Both the position numbers and the translations under genes were made by a program. The notes beneath the pieces were generated by a model that was given only the letters and a program-made list of their open reading frames with translations, did not search any database and was not told the origin of the DNA. Shown piece by piece: positions 12,470-22,814 of a stretch of 64,000 nucleotides of DNA. Every line of letters begins with the position of its first letter. The first letter of the stretch is position 1. This DNA comes from Ascaphus truei (Eukaryota > Chordata > Amphibia > Anura > Ascaphidae), in assembly GCA_036426205.1 (NCBI GenBank), contig CM071568.1:224480239-224544238 (forward strand). The letters are read 5' to 3'.

Positions 12470-12885
12470 CCCCTTCATTTAGACCTACTGGTTGTGATGG
12501 TGTATAAGTATAGACCACGACTCTTCCTTTTGTAGGAGTTCGTCCTGTCCCATCGCCCTTTCTTATTCTTTCCCTAAGGTTTCAATCCATGAATCTTATT
12601 ACTTGCCATCACCTTTATGTTCTTGTATGACATGCCTAGCTACAGTGGGTGTCCTGATGTTTTGGTACTGATCTAATGGCTGAAGATTCTTCTCTTGAAA
12701 GGGTTGGTGGGTTTTCCCCATGTATTCTTCCCCACAAAAACAGTTTATAGGTTATATACCACCTGTTGTTAAGCTGTTTGCTAAAGCCTCTATTTGATGT
12801 TTTATAAAGCCTGTTTGAGTCCGGTGAATTCCTCGGTAATATTTGAACTGTCCACTGCACCCTTAAACTCGCCCACACGTGGTAA
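12470..12885 (-). pseudogene. Noisy copy of the PLE GIY-YIG fragment
   Basis: Counterpart of 23062-23490. Short pieces of the nuclease frame survive, but frameshifts break it every 30-60 bases. The following CT-rich repeat (12890-13265) and X-box-like region (about 13985-14070) match 23518-23885 and 24521-24640. Confidence 0.7.
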
Positions 12886-14849
12886 CTTCCCTGGTTGGGG
12901 TCCTAGCCAGTGGTGGATTCATGAAATTTTGCAACCGTTTCTCTCTTACCTTACCACCCTTTCCATAGTGAAAAACCACCATCATCAGCTTCGTCCCCCT
13001 CATCATCAGCATCTTCGCCCAGTCCCCCCTCATCCCCATATCTCCTCCCTGCCCTCTCACATCTGTCCCCCTCACTCTCACATATCTGTCTGCCCCCGGC
13101 ACATCTCTCACTCCTGCCCCCATCACATCTCTCCCAGCTCCTTACATCGTCCCAGACTCCTCACATCCCACCATTCCCCCTCACATCTCTCCCCAGTCCT
13201 CCCCCCTCCTCATGTCTCTACCTGGGTGGACACAGGCATGGGGAGGGCTTCCCACGGCTTTAAGAATTAGCCATGTTTCCCACGGTAGACCAGGTCTTAT
13301 CTACACATTAAAACTCGGGATTAGGGCAATATATGTCTGCCTAAAAAATAGGATGCGTGAAACTTTCTGAATAAATTTTTTCCTTTAAAAACAGTGGAAT
13401 TCAAGAGATGTAAATAAAGAATATTACTCTGCGGGTAATGAAAATAAAACAAAATAGTGGTAACTCGACTTGCACCCCTAGTGCACTCAGCACTTTGCAC
13501 ATCGCCCAGACAAACAAATCGACTGCATTTTTCTCTATGAATCATGGCAGCAAGAAACGTTTGACTTGTCATTCCCATACATGTAATTGATATACTCAGC
13601 AATATGTCTGTCACACCACTGCTCAATTTTACAACAATGAGCAGTTATACCCGTAATTACGGCTGACATGAGTTCATGCTTTGCCGACTTGCTAAAAAAA
13701 AAAAATTTCTGTAGACCTCTGTGTGCTATATGTGTCAACTTAACCTCCAGAGGTGCATCCTCTTCTGGGGGAACGGCTTCTCACAACTCTGAGTTTCTGC
13801 CTACGTATCTCCGATCTGTGGGTTTACCTCGGAAATCCTCCAGATGCAGCATGCGTCTCCCGGCAACCATCTTCCCCCTGCTATCAAGTCAAATTCTGTG
13901 CGCCTCCAAATGGTGCCAGTTTCCATGACACGGAATCAAATGATTTCAACCCCACGTACTCACCCTTCTCCGTACCGTCCTTGTGACGTCGGTTGCCATG
14001 ACAACGAGGCTCCCTGATTAATGATGCCATAATCCCACTGTCATGCAACTTGACGCCACATGAACATCGTGTCATCCGGAGCCGTCTCGTCATGGCACAA
14101 ATGTTCACGTAACGTCGCGCGCCATGTTGAGGGGATTTAGAGTGGATGGATCCGGGAGCACGTCCGCCACCTAGCCGAAGGTAAGATATATACATATATA
14201 AGAAAAAGATCAATCATAAAATTATCTCCGTGTTAGCTTTCAATAGAAGGTGGCTACCCTGCTGGGGACTGGGTTAAATTTCCAGGAGCGTCCAACCCCT
14301 ATATTCACATTTCAAATACAGTATTTGGTCGAATATAATAATTCCATATATTAGTATGAGGAATGTAGTTTTCACGACAAAGCATGTTACGTTCACTACA
14401 ACAGAATAGGTTTAAAAAGATAAATATAACAGATCTTAAATATGGCAGGTTCCCCCCTCCACATTAGGCTGAGAATTTGTTAGCAAGTGGGAAAGCATTG
14501 TAAAATGTTTAACAAACAAGGTTTCTCTCCACTCTCCTATCATGAATTCTAGTGCTACTGATTATATATATATATTTTATATTTAGGGTGCCTGCACATT
14601 ACATCGAAGTGTTTTTGTTTATAAATTTTTAAATTAACCTTTTTTTGTATATCGTAGTTTGGTCATTATTTTGTTGTTGTTGTTTTGTGTATTCCCCAGT
14701 AATACCCTTTTGTTGGCAAAGTTCTTCTCCACACTGAAGTGCTTCACTTTTAATCATGATTGTGACCTAGTGCTTTTCCCACTGTGGCTAAGGAAATTCT
14801 CAGCCAATGGAGGGGACTGCTATTTCAAGATCTGTGTGTGAATAGATTC

Positions 14850-15002
14850 CATTTACTCTGTTGATAAAGTCTCTCAACGGAACGACGCGTCAGAGGATAT
14901 GAGTCCTCTGTGATGTCCACCATTGTCTGACATAAAGCTGTTTTTTACCTTCATCCGTGGCTGAGTTCCTATCTACGCAGGACCTACCACCACAATTCAT
15001 CT
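14850..15002 (+). repeat. Noisy copy of PLE tail, ending at the false junction
   Basis: Matches 25420-25556 (TTGATAAAGT..., ACGCGTCAGAGGATATGAG, CCGTGGCTGAGTTCCTATC). At ATTCATCTATCT the similarity stops and a GT array begins, marking the right edge of the noisy segment. Confidence 0.75.
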
Positions 15003-15188
15003 ATCTTGTGTATCTGTGTGTGTGTGTATCTGTGTGTGTGTGTGTGTGTGTATCTGTGTGTGTGTGTATCTGTGTGTGTGTATCTGTGTGTGTGTGTGTG
15101 TGTGTATCTGTGTGTGTGTGTATCTGTGTGTGTGTGTGTGTGTATCTGTGTGTGTGTGTATCTGTGTGTGTGTATCTGTGTGTGTGTA

Positions 15189-15221
<33 letters not shown>

Positions 15222-15232
15222 ATATATATCTG
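15003..15232. repeat. GT/TATCTG compound microsatellite
   Basis: Same construction as 2660-3007, with the same last three spacers (10, 8, 8 bases) before the terminal (TG)n run and TTTATATATATC. Confidence 0.9.
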
Positions 15233-15261
15233 TCTGTGTGTGTATCTGGCTGTGTGTGTGT

Positions 15262-15552
15262 GTGTGTCAGTGAGAGTCTGGGAGAGTGTGTGTCAGTGTA
15301 TGAGAGAGTGAGTGAGAGTGTGTGTCTGAGAGAGTGTGTGTCTGAGAGAGAGTGTGTGTCAGAAAAGAGAGTGTGTGTGTCAGAGAGAGAGTGTGTGTGT
15401 CAGAGAGAGAGTGTGTCAGCGAGAGAGAGTGTGTCAGAGAGAGAGAGTGTGTGTGTCAGAGAGAGTGTGTGTCAGAGAAAGAGAGAGTGTGTCAGAGAGA
15501 GTGTGTCAGAGAGAGAGAGTGTGTGTCAGAGAGAGAGAGAGAGAGTGTGTGT
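15262..15552. repeat. GTGTGTCAGAGAGA minisatellite
   Basis: Tandem units of about 14-18 bases combining GTGTGT(GT) with CAGAGAGAGA, continuing from the GT array. A degraded version appears at 3125-3430. Confidence 0.85.
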
Positions 15553-15559
15553 ACCTGAT

Positions 15560-15670
15560 AGCTGATTGGCGCGCGCTCCCAGGCTTTGTGGGCGCACGGC
15601 CAGGCTCTATATGAGCCCGCCCCCAACGAGCGGCCATTCTTTCTGGCCGGAGATATGTTGGAGAGTAAGT
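15560..15670 (+). promoter_or_regulatory. Promoter-like block with TATA and splice donor-like end
   Basis: CTGATTGGCG (inverted CCAAT) at about 15561 is followed by CpG-rich DNA, CTATATGAG at about 15606, GCGGCCATTCTTTC about 25 bases further on, and GGAGAGTAAGTAC near 15660, a fair 5' splice donor. The spacing suits a Pol II start site. Whether it serves a host transcript or a retroelement is unknown. Confidence 0.3.
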
Positions 15671-15714
15671 ACTCTAATAATCCATCCTGCGGCCCCTCTG
15701 CTCCTTCCCTGCAA

Positions 15715-15858
15715 GCCAAGGTGTTCCTCCTTACTCCCTGCTTCCCCCCCGATACCTGCGCGGGGCGGGAGATGGTAGTGGGGGTGTTCCCCCCCTTCTC
15801 TCCCCGGCTTTCCGTGCCACTTCCTGCTTCCCCTCCGATACCCACGTGGGGCGGGAGA
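15715..15858. repeat. 85-bp minisatellite, left part
   Basis: Units run GGCGGGAGATGGTAGTGGGGGTGTTCCCCCC, then a pyrimidine tract, CCGTGCCACTTCC, then a GATACC(C/T)(A/G)CG(T/C)GGGGCGGGAGAT boundary. The array is cut by the LINE and resumes at 18771. Confidence 0.75.
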
Positions 15859-18770
15859 TTTATTTATTTATTTATTTATTTATTTATAAAATATTTTACC
15901 AGGAAGTAATACATTGAGAGTTACCTCTCGTTTTCAAGTATGTCCTGGGCACAGAGTAAAGCAAAATAATACATGGTTACAAATACAGTTACATAAATGA
16001 ACAAGGTATACATTTATATACAAGACATTGCATGCACAGTTAAAGAAAATATATATTATGAGCGTATGAAACAGTTACAGACCAGATTAAAGTGTGAGAC
16101 AGCCTTAGATTTGAAAGAACTTAAGCTGGTGGTGGATATGAGAGTCTCTGGTAGGTTGTTCCAGTTTTGGGGTGCACGGAAGGAGAAGGAGGAACGTCCG
16201 GATACTTTGTTGCGTCTTGGGACCATGAATAGTCTTTTGGAGTCTGATCTCAGGTGATAGGTACTGCATGTGGTAGGGGTGAGGAGCTTGTTCAGGTAGC
16301 TGGGTAGCTTGCCCAGAAAGTATTTGAGGGTGAGACAGGAAAGGTGAACTTTGCGCCTAGACTCTAGTGATGACCAATCTAGTTCTTTGAGCATTTCGCA
16401 GTGATGTGTGTTGTAGTTGCATTGGAGAACAAAACGACAAATTGAATTGTAGAGGGTGTCAAGTTTGCTAAGGTGGGTTTGAGGAGCCGAGCCATATACT
16501 ATGTCTCCATAGTCAATAATTGGCATTAGCATCTGCTGTGCAATACGCTTTCTGACCAGGAGACTTAGGGAGGATTTGTTCCTGTAAAGTACCCCAAGTT
16601 TGGCATAGGTCTTGGGTGTCAGGGTATCAATGTGCATCCCGAATGTTAAGTGGGAGTCAAACCATAAGCCCAGGTATTTAAAACTAGTGACAGGTGTTAG
16701 GGTGGTTTTAGCGTTGGTTCTAATCAGGAGCTCAGTCACTGGAAGCTTTACAAATTTAGTCTTGGTCCCAAATACCATTGTTACAGTCTTGTCAGTGTTT
16801 AAAAACAGTTTGTTTTGGGAAATCCAGTTTTCGAGTCTCAAAAAGTCAGACTGAAGTATGTGTTGAAGGTCAGAGAGGCTATGGCTGTGTGCATACAGGA
16901 TTGTGTCATCTGCATACATGTGTATTGAGGCTTCCTTACAAGCTGTGGGAAGATCATTAATGAACACTGAGAAGAGTAGGGGCCCCAGAACAGAGCCTTG
17001 CGGGACACCACAGGTGATATCCAGGGGGTTGGAGTTAGAGCCTGAGATGGACACATGTTGGGATCTTCCTGATAGGTAGGACTGAAACCAGTTTAAAGCA
17101 TGTTTCCCTATTCCAGAGCTCTGGAGTTTGTTAAGCAGGATAGCATGATCAACTGTGTCAAAAGCCTTTGCAAAATCTAGGAATACTGCACCAGTGAGTT
17201 GTCCCCGTTCCATTCCACACTGGATTTCATTGCAAACTTTTAGCAGGGTAGTTACGGTGGAGTGTTTGGGACGAAACCCAGACTGGAATTGGCTAGGGAA
17301 ATTTGTCTTGGTGTAGAAATTGCTTAATTGGGAGTGGACACATTTTTCCATAACTTTGGATAGAATTGGGAGAAGTGAGATTGGCCTGTAGTTTGAGACA
17401 GTGTTTTTGTCCCCACTTTTGAAGATTGGGACAACTCTGGCAGTTTTCCAGGTCTTAGGGATATGGCCTGCAGACAGGATAGAGTTGACTATGGACGCAA
17501 TTGGTTTGGCAATGGCTGGGGCACCAAGTCGTAGGAACCTAGATTGTAGTAAGTCGGGTCCACATTGGCTGCTTAGTTTTAGTTTGAGGAGCGCTTGTGT
17601 AATCTCCTCTTCAGATACTGGGCTAAATTGAAAATTGTGGGCAGTGTTGGGAGTGGGTGGGACTATAGGGGTACTCCCAGGATGAGATTCAGGTTTGGGG
17701 TTTGTGCTGCGTTTCGCTAATAAGTTAGTGGCACACCCCACAAAGTAATCATTGAATGCATTTGCAATGTCAGTGGGGTTTGTCAGAGTAATATCCCCCT
17801 TAGTGATATTACTTGGTTGTTGATGGTTAGGAGGCTGGAATATATTGTTGATAACCTTCCAGAAGTTAGCTGGGTTTGATGTATTCTGGAGGAGATTGTC
17901 AGAGTAATATTGTGCTTTTGCATACCTTGTTTGCCTTGTGCACACGTTCCGCAGGCATCTGTAGTGATTGAGATCCTTGGTAGTGCCAGTTACTTTGTAG
18001 CTTTTCCACAAGGCATCCCTGAACTGGTAGAGTGCTATAAGGTCAGGTGTAATCCATGGAAGGTGGGCCCCCCGTACCCTTATTTTGCGTAGTGGAGCAT
18101 GGGTATCGCAGAGTTTTAAGAACTCGGATTGGAAATAGTCGAGCGCAGAGTCAGGGTCGGGGATTAAATCGATTCTGTGCCATGGGCAGTTGGTAAGGTC
18201 ATCCAGAAACTGTTGTGGGTTAAAGTTTTTAAATGTTCTAGTGAGGAGAACTTTAGGGCTTGATTGGGGCGGTTTAATTTTCCTTACACAGTACACTATT
18301 GCATGGTCACTGAAAATGTCAGGAAGGATGCCAGAGGATTGGATTCTGCTGGGGTTTGAGGAGAGAATCCAGTCTAGCAAGGAATGGTTATGCGACTTCA
18401 GGTTTATTCGTGTGGGTTGGGAAATGAGTTGCGATAGGTTAAGTGACTTGAGTTGTATCTGGATTTTGTGGTTTTTAGGGTCAAGCCAATTGAAGTTGAA
18501 ATCCCCAAGAACTAGCAGCTCACTCTTCTCATTCAGAGAGGAAATGGAGCCAAGAAATTGGGTGATATCAGTCAAGGATTGTAGAGGGGCTTTAGGGGGG
18601 CGGTAGATGGCAGCAAGCAAGATGGGCTTAGAAAAGGGGAGGCAGATTTTGCCAACTAGAGTTTCAAAAGAGGGTGGACTTGGTGGGCAATGTAACAGTG
18701 TAAATTGTAAGGTGTCTGCAATATAAAATAACACCCCTCCTCCTCTCTTTGACCTATCTCTCCTAAAGAT
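15859..18770 (-). mobile_element. LINE (L2/CR1/Rex1-type), 5'-truncated
   Basis: Non-LTR retrotransposon on the minus strand, about 2.9 kb. The 3' end is at the left: an (ATAAA)n-type tail (plus strand TTTATTTATTTA) next to TTTTACCAGGAAGTAATACATT. It has landed inside an 85-bp minisatellite unit: the left flank ends GGGCGGGAGAT and the right flank begins GGTAGTGGGGG, the intact unit reading across these. A short duplication of (A)GAT is visible. The 5' end stops inside the endonuclease domain, the usual result of incomplete target-primed reverse transcription. Related copies lie at 32671-35490, 36614-36955, 44047-44222 and 62537-62573. Confidence 0.9.
16056..18734 (-). CDS. LINE ORF2-like endonuclease/reverse transcriptase (partial)
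   Basis: An uninterrupted 892-codon frame. Residues 1-175 are the C-terminal two thirds of an apurinic-type endonuclease: RPPKAP near 45, LGDFNFN near 75 and SDHAIVY near 140. Reverse transcriptase follows, with VPIFKSGDK and NYRPISLLP near 430-450, FLDFAKAFDTVDH near 518-530, the GVPQGSVLGPLLF block, and the catalytic YADD at about 607-610 (16905-16916). The C-terminal region ends with RAPQNWNNLPETL, typical of L2/CR1/Rex1 elements. The first codon of the open stretch is GTG inside the conserved RGGGVLFYI segment, so it is not a true start; upstream codons stay in frame to the truncation at 18770. The protein would insert element RNA by target-primed reverse transcription, but this copy lacks a complete endonuclease, a first ORF and a promoter. 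An unbroken frame suggests recent insertion. Confidence 0.9.
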   Translation of the reverse strand: MLFYIADTLQFTLLHCPPSPPSFETLVGKICLPFSKPILLAAIYRPPKAPLQSLTDITQFLGSISSLNEKSELLVLGDFNFNWLDPKNHKIQIQLKSLNLSQLISQPTRINLKSHNHSLLDWILSSNPSRIQSSGILPDIFSDHAIVYCVRKIKPPQSSPKVLLTRTFKNFNPQQFLDDLTNCPWHRIDLIPDPDSALDYFQSEFLKLCDTHAPLRKIRVRGAHLPWITPDLIALYQFRDALWKSYKVTGTTKDLNHYRCLRNVCTRQTRYAKAQYYSDNLLQNTSNPANFWKVINNIFQPPNHQQPSNITKGDITLTNPTDIANAFNDYFVGCATNLLAKRSTNPKPESHPGSTPIVPPTPNTAHNFQFSPVSEEEITQALLKLKLSSQCGPDLLQSRFLRLGAPAIAKPIASIVNSILSAGHIPKTWKTARVVPIFKSGDKNTVSNYRPISLLPILSKVMEKCVHSQLSNFYTKTNFPSQFQSGFRPKHSTVTTLLKVCNEIQCGMERGQLTGAVFLDFAKAFDTVDHAILLNKLQSSGIGKHALNWFQSYLSGRSQHVSISGSNSNPLDITCGVPQGSVLGPLLFSVFINDLPTACKEASIHMYADDTILYAHSHSLSDLQHILQSDFLRLENWISQNKLFLNTDKTVTMVFGTKTKFVKLPVTELLIRTNAKTTLTPVTSFKYLGLWFDSHLTFGMHIDTLTPKTYAKLGVLYRNKSSLSLLVRKRIAQQMLMPIIDYGDIVYGSAPQTHLSKLDTLYNSICRFVLQCNYNTHHCEMLKELDWSSLESRRKVHLSCLTLKYFLGKLPSYLNKLLTPTTCSTYHLRSDSKRLFMVPRRNKVSGRSSFSFRAPQNWNNLPETLISTTSLSSFKSKAVSHFNLVCNCFIRS

Positions 18771-18965
18771 GGTAGTGGGGGTGTTCCCCCTCTTCTCTCC
18801 CGGCTTCCCGTGCCACTTCCCGCTTCCCCAGATATCCGCGAGGGGCGGGAGATGTTAGTGGGGGTGTTCCCCCCTTATCCCCTTGGTCTCCGCTTCCCCA
18901 CGGTCCCGTGGCTGCCCGCGCAGGGCGGGAGATGGTCGCAGGGGGGCGAGCGGGGCAGTGGTGGT
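18771..18965. repeat. 85-bp minisatellite, right part
   Basis: Two to three further units (GGGCGGGAGATGTTAGTGGGGG near 18845 and GGGCGGGAGATGGTCGCAGG near 18925) continue the array interrupted by the LINE. Confidence 0.75.
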
Positions 18966-19004
18966 GGTGCTCGGTCGCGCGGCCTTTCCTCTTCTTCCCC
19001 CTGT

Positions 19005-19076
19005 CCCATGTGTGTGTGTGTGTGAGTGTGTGTGAGTGTGTGTGTGTGTGTGCATGGGAGAGGGTGTGTGCATGGG

Positions 19077-19135
<59 letters not shown>

Positions 19136-19140
19136 TGTGT
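19005..19140. repeat. (GT)n microsatellite
   Basis: Long GT tract with two GCATGGGAGAG interruptions, then a TGGTGTGTAGGATACC boundary. Confidence 0.9.
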
Positions 19141-19204
19141 AGGATACCAGAAGTGTCACATTACCCCACCACCCAATCACCCCGTCACCCCACCCAATCA
19201 ACCC

Positions 19205-19360
19205 CCAGTCTCTTGCCCTCTGTCTCTCGTCCTCTGTCTCTCGCCCTCTCACTTTGTCTCTCGCCCTCTCTCTCTCACCCTCTCTCTCTCACCCTCTCTC
19301 TCTCACCCTCACCCTCTCTCTCTCTCTCACCCTCTCTCTCTCACCCTCTCTCTCTCTCAC
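19205..19360. repeat. CTCTCTCAC array, left part
   Basis: Tandem CCCTCTCTCTCTCAC units. The array is split by the LTR-like block at 19361-20440 and resumes at 20441-20520. Confidence 0.85.
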
Positions 19361-20440
19361 TGTGACGATTCAGGAGATTCCTTCCCCTTCTTTCTCTCCC
19401 TCTGTCCCATCTTCTTCCAATCCCTCTACCCTTTCCCACTCCTGTCCCCCTCGGTCTACCTCTCTCTCTACCCCACTGCCTCAGCGCATGCCCCGCAGGT
19501 CTCGCGCGCCCGCGCGGGCCCCGAGCCCCTGCGGTGACGCTCCCCGCTCCCAGACACCCGCGGCCAGTGCCTCACCTTCCCTGGCGGCTCCGTCCACTCC
19601 TCTGCCTCCCTCCATCGGGGTACCTATGGCGCGGCGCTCCGCGCGCCTAGTGGCGCAGCCTGTGCGCGCTCTCCCTCCGCTTGCAGAGGACGCACGCACA
19701 CGCTCCTCCTCTGGGCTCTGTCGCCCTTCTAGTTCCTCCTCCCAGTCCCTGCCGGCCATCTCCCTGTCACAGCCTGTGCATGCGCACCCTCATCTTACAG
19801 AGGGCGCGCGCACACGCTCCTCTTCTTGGGCCTGCCACATTCCTGACTCCTCCTCCCAGTCCCTACAGGCCATTCCCCTGACTGCCCCTTCTGTCTCCTC
19901 CTCTTCTCTCCCTGACCTATCCCTGTTGTCTCCCACTTCTCTCTCTGCTCCTCCCCTCTCTCCTATTGGTGTGTCTCCCTTTATAATCCCCGTCTGTCCT
20001 CTCTATCCTCACTCTGCATAGTTCCTGTTTCCCTGTGTGTGCTGACCTATGCTGTGCTCCCTCTGTGTCCCTGCTGTATCCTGCTCCTGTGTTTACTTTG
20101 GATTTTCCTGGCTTTGACCCCTGCTTGTACTGCACTACCCTGCTCTTTGTACCCCTTTGAACCTTGCTACGAACTCTACCTTGCTGACCTCTGGAATCCT
20201 TGGACCTGGCTTTACCCTAATGACTCCACTCTCTGGACCCCTGGATATTGGCACACGGACACGACCATTCTTACGCTTACACCACCAGACGTTGCAAGTA
20301 TTGTTAACCACTCTCTCTACAGGCCCAGCAACGCTATACCACATTCCGGGCTTGCTCCCACTGCTGTGGGTGTGTGGTGTAATACCGTTCCCACCTCAGT
20401 ACTGGGGTCTTGCCAGGTCTGCGGGCATACAGGCGTGACA
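19361..20440. mobile_element. Solo LTR inserted in CT array
   Basis: A 1080-bp block starting TGTGACGATTCAGG and ending CAGGCGTGACA, so it has TG...CA ends with a short inverted TGTGACG/CGTGACA terminus. CTCAC (19356-19360 and 20441-20445) flanks both sides as a candidate 5-bp target duplication, although CTCAC is also part of the host array. The right half (ACCCCTGCTTGTACTGC, TTGAACCTTGCTACG) reads like a vertebrate Gypsy/ERV LTR. No internal region is present, so recombination between LTRs presumably removed it. Strand cannot be set with confidence. Confidence 0.7.
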
Positions 20441-20525
20441 CTCACCCTCTCTCTCTCTCACCCTCTCTTTCTCTCACCCTCTCTCTCACCCTCTCTCTGT
20501 ATCTGTCTCACACTCTGTTTCTGGA
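20441..20525. repeat. CTCTCTCAC array, right part
   Basis: Continuation of the pyrimidine array after the LTR, ending in TATCTGTCTCACACTCTG. Confidence 0.85.
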
Positions 20526-20589
20526 TCTCTTATTTACCCTATATTAACTGCCCTATACTACACCGACATCATTTATACTGCTTTCTTCC

Positions 20590-20939
<350 letters not shown>

Positions 20940-21164
20940 CTAATTGTAGTATAATGTAATACAATAAATACATTTGTCAAAAACGAATTTTCTGACTAGG
21001 AATTTATTAAATGTATTGTATTTATATATTTTATTTTAAAGCGGGGTTGGGGGCGAGACTAGGGTTGGGGGGCGGGACTAAGTGGCGAGTAGATTTTTTG
21101 GTTGGGCTAGTAGATTTTTGGGTGATTTGTTGAACACTATATATATCTATATATATATATATCA

Positions 21165-22814
21165 CAGTTAGGTCCGGAAATAATTGAACACTGATACAAG
21201 TTTTTTTATTTCAGCTGTTTACCAAAATAAATTCAAGTTACAGTTAAATAATGAATATGGGCTTAAAGTGCAGTCTATCAGCTTTAATTTGAGGATATTC
21301 ACATCCAAATTGGAGGAAGGGTTTAGGAATGACATATCTTTAATATGTAGCACCCTCTTTTTCAAGGGACCAAAGGTAATTGGACAATTGACTCAAAAAC
21401 CTGTTTCATGGACAGGTGTGGGCTATTCCTTTGTTATTTCATCATCAATTAAGCAGGTAAAAGGTCTGGAGTTGATTCCAGGTGACATTCGCATTTGGAA
21501 GCTGTTGTTGTGAACCCACAACATGCGGTCAAAAAAGCTCCCAATGCAAGTGAAACAGGGTATCCTTAGGCTGCAAAAGAAAAATAAAATCCATTCGAGA
21601 GATAGCAGGAACATTAGGAGTAGCCAAATCAACAGTTTGGTACATTCTGAGAAAAAAAAAACGCACTGGTGAGCTCTGCAACACAAAAAGGCCTGGACGT
21701 CCGCGGAAGACAACAGTGGTGGATGATATTAGGATATTTTCCATGGTAAAGAAAAACCCCTTCACAACATCCAGCCAAGTGAAGAACACTCTCCAGGAGG
21801 TAGGCATATCATTATCCAAGTCTACCATAAAGAGAAGACTTCACGAGAGCAAACACAGAGGGTTCACCACAAGGTGCAAACCATTCATAAACCTCAAGAA
21901 TGGAACAGCCAGATTAGACTTTGCCAAACAATATCTAAAATAGCCAGCCCAGTTCTGGAACAGCATTCTTTGGACAGATGAAACTAATATCAACCTGTAC
22001 CAGAATGATGGAAAGAAAAAAGTATGGAGAAGGCTTGGAACGGCTCATGATCCGAAGCATACCACATCATCTGTAAAACACGGTGGAGGCAGTGTGATGG
22101 CATGGGCATGCATGGTTTACAATGGCACTGGGTCACTAGTGTTTATTGATGATGTGACAGAAGACAGAAGCAGCCAGATTAATGCTGAAGTGTATAGGGA
22201 TATATTGTCTGCCCAGATTCAGCCAAATTCAGCGAAGTTGATTGGACGGCGCTTCACTTTACAAATGGACAATGACCCAAAACATACTGTGAAAGCAACC
22301 CAGGAGTTTTTTAAGGCAAAGAAGTGGAATATTCTGCAATGGCCGAGTCAATCACCTGATCTCGACCCGATCGAGCATGCATTTCACTTGCTGAAGACAA
22401 AACTTAAGGCAGAAAGACCCACGAACAAACAACAACTGAAGACAGCTGCAGTAAAGGCCTGGCAAAGCATTACAAAGGAGGAGACCCAGAGTTTGGTGAT
22501 GTCCATGCGTTCCAGACTTCAAGCAGTCATTGCCTGCAAAGGATTCTCGATAAAGTATTAAAATTAACATTTTATTTAGGATTGTGTTAATTTGTCCAAT
22601 TACGTTTGAGCCCCTGAAATAAGGGGACTGTGTATTAAAATGGTTGCAATTCCTAAATGTTTCATACGATATTTTTGTTCAACCCCTTGAATTAAAGCTT
22701 AAAGTCTGCACTTCTATTGCATCTCGGTTGTTTCATTTCAAATCCATTGTGGTGGCGTACAGAGCCAAAATTAAGAACATTGTATCAGTGTCCAATTATT
22801 TCCGGACCTAACTG
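21165..22814 (+). mobile_element. Tc1-like DNA transposon, near full length
   Basis: A 1.65-kb element with inverted ends: CAGTTAGGTCCGGAAATAAT at 21165 and the reverse complement of the same sequence ending at 22814. The matching terminal stretch extends about 35 bases, through CACTGATACAA. It sits in an AT-rich (TA)n stretch; TA follows at 22815, while the left flank reads CA, possibly a changed target TA. The length and single transposase gene are standard for Tc1 elements. Confidence 0.93.
21544..22561 (+). pseudogene. Tc1 transposase, one frameshift and one stop
   Basis: A DDE transposase of about 339 codons that would cut and paste the element at TA sites. The N-terminal part carries a helix-turn-helix segment with IREIAGTLG-like residues and a GRPRKT hook near 21690. 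The catalytic triad is visible: D in ILWTDET, D in QMDNDPKHT and E in PIEH, with 34 residues between the last two (DD34E). Two lesions are seen. One extra A in AAATAAAATCC near 21591 shifts the frame, and a TAG at 21941-21943 replaces a codon in KQYLK-PAQFW. After the TAG the frame is open to the end at 22561. This copy should be unable to make transposase but is only lightly damaged. Confidence 0.9.

Larger units (their letters stand above)
3122..15002 (+). repeat. Error-rich duplicate of 15271-25560 (probable assembly artefact)
   Basis: Every landmark of 15.3-25.6 kb recurs here in the same order and orientation: GAGAGTGTGT array, 85-bp minisatellite, LINE, solo LTR, CA array, Tc1 element, PLE nuclease fragment, CT-rich repeat, X-box-like repeat and the PLE tail ending ATTCATCTATCT. 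Differences are mainly one-base insertions and deletions every few bases, which break all long frames. Old genomic copies would be expected to show mostly substitutions. The noisy copy jumps at about 15002 straight into a GT array, whereas the clean copy continues with CACTATTCTAC. The likeliest cause is an uncorrected long read used as gap fill; a real ancient tandem duplication is the less likely alternative. Confidence 0.85.

Noticed and set aside
3122..15002. Second independent set of LINE, LTR, Tc1 and PLE insertions
   Set aside because: Same elements in the same order and same insertion sites as 15.3-25.6 kb, so they are duplicates, not new insertions.
15003..15552. Regularly spaced repeats considered as a CRISPR array
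   Set aside because: Simple GT/GAGAGTGTGT satellite with no unique spacers of constant length, in a vertebrate context.
16612..18606. Plus-strand frames opposite the LINE coding strand
   Set aside because: Shadow frames of the minus-strand RT; the same shadows occur in copy 2.
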